Shown: piece by piece, positions 60,001 to 64,000 of the stretch
How the letters are laid out: every line of letters begins with the position of its first letter
Numbering within the stretch: the stretch's first letter is position 1
Origin: Bryoerythrophyllum caledonicum
Lineage: Eukaryota > Streptophyta > Bryopsida > Pottiales > Pottiaceae
Direction of reading: 5' to 3'
DNA length: 64,000 bases
Assembly: GCA_963971425.1 (NCBI GenBank)
Contig: OZ020520.1
Span: forward strand, 27,621,535 to 27,685,534
Program-made: the position numbers and the translations under genes
Notes under the pieces: model-generated
The model's input: only the letters and a program-made list of their open reading frames with translations
Told to the model about the DNA's origin: nothing
Database searches by the model: none

Positions 60001-60854
60001 CGAAGATGTCCCAGACACGAAGACATCCTAAACGTAAGGTTTGAGTCATTTGCAACATGAGTTGTCACTGTCCTTGTCCACGCATGTCCATCGTGTTTTT
60101 TATCCATACCATGCAACAATCCGGCCTGCGTTGATTGAGATCCCCTTTCTAGAACTGGAAGTTCGTATATAACGTCTCCATCGAAAGAGACAGGTAAATA
60201 GTCAACCTTCTCAATTCTAATAGAATTAAAGTCGACTTTGTTTAAGAGTGATTTGGATCGGGACCTAGTAGTCACACTTCGCAAGCAGTCCACAATGCTA
60301 ATAGGGGCTGAGGGGGTAAGGGGAGGCCCAGAATTACTAGGAGCAGCAGCATTGGACAGGGCAGGTGCAGTATTACAAAGGAATGATGAACCGTCCACAG
60401 GCGTCCTGGAAGCCGGAACTTTTGGAGAATCACAATCAGAGTCATCACTAAGCAAGTGCACTACGCTCTTAGGAGGCTCTAGTTTAACATTCTGAAGCAA
60501 CGGTGTAACTTGGGTTGCGGTCGTCGATTGCTTTGGGGTCAAGGAACTACAAGGGACTCTCTCAAGACTGTCCTTCACATCGTACACTCGATACCTTCCA
60601 GACTTAAGCGACCATACACTTCCGTGATCAAGGGAAATAGTTGCCTGAGCGACAGTGTGCGTGAGCTCTCCAGTATCTGGATCAAACTCTTCCTTGTCAA
60701 TATGAAGTGACCCCTCCTGAATTCGAAATCGCTGACTTAATCTAACTCCACTAATCATGGCCAATCCGTCATCTGCAACAGCAAAACATATAGGGACTCC
60801 TGTGGAGTCTCCATGAACAACTACAGTATCGGGGAACTGACCCAAAGAAACCAT
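57049..60854 (-). CDS. Mutator-like protein with zinc finger, DDE-like core and SWIM finger (two exons)
   Basis: Exon 1 is 60854-58740 (705 codons), exon 2 is 58494-57049 (482 codons with stop); the product is about 1186 residues. The intron 58739-58495 has donor TCG|GTACGT and acceptor CCTTCCTCTTTTTTCAG|GCG, and phase is kept. Residues 280-368 form a Cys/His cluster (CDNPNCDF, CRLC, VHLGNHLHP), like the WRKY/GCM1-type fingers of Mutator transposases. Residues 515-635 resemble the MULE core: MFDHVKR, GCHVYD, GFMADSAQA (D591) and CLFHWTQSLEKH. Residues 1119-1143 form a SWIM finger, CSC...CKH. It has no internal stops and is GC-richer than its surroundings. Function: a transposase or, like FAR1/FHY3, a domesticated DNA-binding derivative. 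No TIRs were found around it, which favours domestication, but catalytic Asp/Glu assignments are uncertain. A minus-strand TATA-like ATATATG lies near 60960. Confidence 0.75.
58495..58739 (-). other. Intron of the Mutator-like gene carrying a hairpin motif
   Basis: The 245-bp intron holds, at 58630-58649, GTCTGCCGGCAACGGCAGAC. The stem GTCTGCC pairs with GGCAGAC around a GGCAAC-type centre. This is the same core (TGCCGGCAACGGCA) as the 62.4-64 kb hairpin array, but the outer stem bases are changed on both sides so that pairing is kept. Confidence 0.75.
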
Positions 60855-61456
60855 TGCAGAGCATTAAGAAATCAATAAAGGGAGAGGGGAGGCAAAACTC
60901 AACAACATGCGCTAAGTTATCGTGATTTGAGAGGTTAACGTAAAGAACAAAGTTAGCACATATATAGATGAAATTTAATTTATCCGGGAAAGTAAAAATG
61001 AGGGCAATAAAGATCTCTTCACTTTATGAGAGAGAAAAGCAAGTTGACAGCACTATTTATTACTTGTCGTTAATGTGCAGGCATGGGCGGAAAAGTAAGT
61101 ATCAACTAAGACAGTATGTCCAATATTCTTAAGAATTAGGGTGGTTTAGATTTCGTTCAATCAAAATCATGATCAAGAAAGATATTCTGTTGGCAGCGAA
61201 TCTGCACAAAGATATATATATGGCGGCTTACTTTAAGGAATTTACCTGTTATCTGTTAGTAAATTGACGGCCTAGAACAGTTTGTCTGAGTCGATAAATT
61301 GATCATGCTTGGACCAGGGCTGGCCATTAAATATAGCAGCAGCCACAGAACTAAATGCCACTCCAGGGCAGGTAATAAGGAAGAGAAATTAAATGGAGCG
61401 TGCATATATACTGGAAACATAGAGGTCGGGATCAAACCGAGTGAATGTGGTGAAGA
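60855..61456. promoter_or_regulatory. Divergent intergenic region
   Basis: About 600 bp separate the start of the minus-strand Mutator-like gene from the plus-strand gene model. TATA-like sequences point both ways (minus near 60960, plus GCATATATACT near 61402). Shared regulation is possible but only inferred from layout. Confidence 0.35.
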
Positions 61457-62309
61457 ATGAAAAAAAGAAGAAAGTCACAACTCTACTTCAGTTCCATTAG
61501 AACTTCGAGAAGAACTAGAGAGATGAGGAGGAAGGTATCAAAACTGATTGAGGGGGATTGTGGAATGACTCAAAAAACACTGCAGTTTCAAGAGGATTGC
61601 GCTTTAGATGCAGAAGAGACTTTCGCTAGTAAGGAGTGTTTGATATCAATTCCTGAAAGCCGTCTATCTGCAGAGATTAAACATCTGGAAACCAGTGGAA
61701 TTCATTTGGATGGAATTGCAGCGCAGGACCTCGATTCAGGTATTTCTTAGAAGTCATTATCTAGTTCTTTGTTGGGTGAATCATTACTTCAATTATCATG
61801 GTCTATAGAGAATTAGTATCATTCGTGCCTAAAAGCAATGTCGATGGAGTGATAAGTTGTATTGTCAATTTCACTCTTTCTTGCACTCAATTAGCACCTA
61901 GGTTTAGGTTGGCTATGAAAGGCTGAGTGTACAGCGGATGGTATAGGTAGTGATCAGTTCCCCCCTCACGGAGGAATTTCGACATTGCTTCGCGAGGGTA
62001 TGCGCACTAAACCCACAGGCGGCCACTTCTAGGTTAACACACATCAATCGTATTTCTCGCTGGTCTTTGCGTCGAAGGTCCATCGAGCTGTGCGAGGGTA
62101 TTATGATCCTTGTTGTCTGCGTAGATTTCTCCGAGGTCAGGGTCAGATTGCGAGTTAGACTGATATTACAATGCAGAGAAGACAATCTACAAATCCGATT
62201 CTAAACAGTTGTGCGTGTCTGTGTGCAGGGCAAGACAAGTGCGAGGAAAGGGACATTGAGGACATGGCGATATCGATGAGCAACGCTACAACAGATTGCA
62301 GCGCGGAAG
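61457..62309 (+). CDS. Hypothetical spliced gene, first two visible exons
   Basis: The first exon, from ATG 61457 to 61739, ends CAG|GTATTT; the second, 62229-62309 (81 bp), follows TGTGTGCAG and ends GAAG|GTAAGT. Both junctions are phase 1 and the joined frame stays open (LDSG then QDKCEERDIEDMAISMSN). The first exon starts basic (MKKRRKSQ, SRRTREMRRK) and turns acidic with Cys residues. I do not recognise the protein. The gene must continue past the hairpin array, beyond the window, or end in an exon I cannot see. Upstream exons are also possible, since the ATG context is unremarkable. Confidence 0.45.
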
Positions 62310-62421
62310 GTAAGTCCAATACACATTGGTGAATATGAAAAGTACGTCTAGGTTAGGGTTTTTCAATCTCGAAAAATCTAAGCTGTAGGATCGTGATGGT
62401 GGTGTCACGGGCGTCCATGCC

Positions 62422-64000
62422 GCGCTGCCGTTGGCGGCAGTGCTACCCAAGATAGCCGGTGTCTGTGATGACACCGACCTCATCACCGCATATCTAAGTA
62501 CTGGCCTTCTTCGAAGCAATGCCGGCAACGGCAGTGCTCGTGAAGTGGATTGCTTTTTTTTAGAAATTGCTCTGTACGATGCATTGCCGGCAACGGCAAT
62601 GCAGTCGGAGTTGTTGGTCTTTTTTTAAACTTTGCTTTTTCGATGCACTGCCGCTGCCGGCAGTGCCATGGAAGTGCCCGTTGTCACAAATCTCATCGAC
62701 CACTACATGAGCACTGCCGGCTGCGGCAGTGCTCGTGATCTGATCTGCGATAATTTATCACTTGAACTGTTTAAAGCACTGCCGTTGCCGGCAGTGCTCA
62801 AGGAGTGGTCGGTATATTTTTTCATCTTTCTTTCTACGAAGCACTGCCGTTGCCGGCCGTGTCCATGAAGTTCCCGGTGTCACAATTTTAACCGAGCACT
62901 TTATGAGCAGTGCCGGCAATGGCAATGCTCTTGAAATGATTTTCTATTTTAAAAACTTGGTCTGTTGAATGCACAGCCGTTGCCGGCAAAGCTCATGAAG
63001 TGCCCTGTGTCACAAATTTCACCGAGCAGTTCATGAGCTTTGCCGGCAATGGCTGTGCTGACGGGATGATTTGCTGACAGAAAGAACTTGTTTTGTTTCA
63101 TGGAATGCGGTTGCCGGCAGTACTTGTTCAGGGGTCATTTTATTTTAATCTATCCTCCTTTGAAGCACTGCCGTTGCCTGCAGGGCTCATAAAGTGCCCG
63201 GTGTCACAAATTACACCGAGCAGTTCATGAGCTATGCCGGCAACGGTAGTGCTCAAGAAATGATTTGTTGTCTTTTTAAACTTGCTCTGTTTCAAGCATG
63301 CCGTTGCCGGCAGTACTATTACGGGGGTCATTTTATTTCAATCTTTCCTCCTTCGAAGCACTGCCGTTGCCGGCAGTGCTCATGAAGTGCCGGGTTTCAC
63401 AAATCACACCGAGCACATCAAGAGCACTGCCGGCAACGGCAGTGCTAACCAAATGATTTGATAATTTTTAAAACTTGCTTTGTTTCATGCATTGCCGTTG
63501 CCGGCAGTACTTGTACAGGGGTCATTATATTTTAATCTTTCCTCATTCGAAGCGCCGGCAACGGCAGAGCTCAAGAAATAATTTGTTTTTTTTTATACTT
63601 GCTCTAATGAGAGCAATGGCGTTGCCGGCAGTGCTCTTGGAGTGGTCAATATTCTCTTTACTTTCCTCTTTCGCAGCACTGCCTTCGCCGGCTCTGTGCA
63701 TGAAGTGACTGGTGTCAGAAATCTCACCTAGCACTACAATAGCACTGCCGGCAGCGGCAATGCTTGTGATCTGATTTGCTATTTATGATTACCTGCTTTG
63801 TTCAAAGCACTGCCGTTGCCGGCAGTGCTCGTGATATGGTTGACATTTTTTTAGATCAGGCTTCATTGGAGCACTGCCGGCAACGGCAGTGCTCGTGATA
63901 TGGTTGACATTTTTTAGATCAGACTTCATTGGAGCACTGCCGGCAACGGCAGTGCTCGTGAAGTGGTCAGTTCATTTTTTTTTCTTTCCATCACCGAAGC
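62422..64000. repeat. Array of 24 hairpins at about 65-bp spacing
   Basis: The unit core is a 9-bp stem GCACTGCCG/CGGCAGTGC around a TTGC or GCAA loop. Copies start at 62422, 62516, 62581, 62645, 62711, 62776, 62841, 62907, 62971, 63037, 63104, 63165, 63231, 63296, 63358, 63424, 63489, 63552, 63613, 63676, 63742, 63807, 63872 and 63933. Most steps are 61-67 bp. Core orientation alternates (TTG or CAA), with a three-unit period of about 193 bp visible from 63104. Linkers are themselves conserved (CATGAAGTGCCCGGTGTCAC, CACCGAGCAGTTCATGAGC, CAGGGGTCATT). The array begins 113 bp after the donor site of the upstream exon and runs off the window. Confidence 0.9.

Noticed and set aside
62422-64000. 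Regularly spaced palindromic repeats resembling a CRISPR array
   Set aside because: Linkers are conserved between units, not unique spacers, the repeat orientation alternates, and the context is eukaryotic with introns.

Overview
The window looks like repeat-rich nuclear DNA from a land plant or a close streptophyte relative. The reasons are plant-style GT..AG introns, TATA and G-box promoters, a plant-like DEAD-box helicase fragment, a Mutator-like protein with a SWIM finger, and long AT-rich spacers. The species cannot be fixed from sequence alone. Nothing suggests a bacterial, organellar or viral genome.

Layout. 0-5 kb: a decayed acidic ORF, a TTC-type pyrimidine array, and a 1.8-kb foldback element whose two arms are nearly identical inverted copies. 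5-15 kb: a large old non-LTR retrotransposon (LINE) on the minus strand. It has an ORF1 broken only by in-frame stops, and an ORF2 with a 2A ribosome-skipping motif, an APE endonuclease, reverse transcriptase, an unrecognised domain, RNase H and a zinc knuckle. 15.6-24 kb: a 99-bp tandem duplication, a 446-bp MITE caught with its paralogous empty site, a DEAD-box helicase fragment and a 71-bp minisatellite. 24-30.8 kb: AT-rich, gene-poor DNA with old direct duplications. 30.8-31.1 kb: a CpG-dense cluster of GGCCGTCCGATCGG-like motifs. 32.0-41.2 kb: a 9.2-kb satellite of 35-bp units with higher-order duplications. 42.8-50.4 kb: a G-box/TATA palindrome, then a broken protein-kinase-like gene (+) and a broken zinc-finger/coiled-coil gene (-) facing each other. 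Each of the two starts next to a TATA box inside CpG-rich CCGTCCGC repeats, and a second truncated LINE copy lies between them. 51-56.5 kb: a long inverted-repeat element, pyrimidine-rich repeats, a CCGGA-rich repeat and a 0.95-kb TTC array with about 72 uninterrupted TTC units.

57-64 kb is the best-preserved part. A two-exon Mutator-like (zinc finger, DDE-like, SWIM) gene of about 1186 codons lies on the minus strand with good splice sites. A divergent plus-strand gene model has at least two phase-compatible exons. Downstream of its second exon, probably in an intron, sits an array of 24 near-perfect hairpins (9-bp stem, 4-base loop) spaced about 65 bp apart and running off the window. A sequence-varied copy of the same hairpin lies in the intron of the Mutator-like gene. 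This hairpin satellite, the 2A-bearing LINE with its unknown extra domain, and the kinase/zinc-finger pair are the most unusual items.

Almost all open frames elsewhere are by-products of low-complexity or tandem repeats and are not listed as genes.
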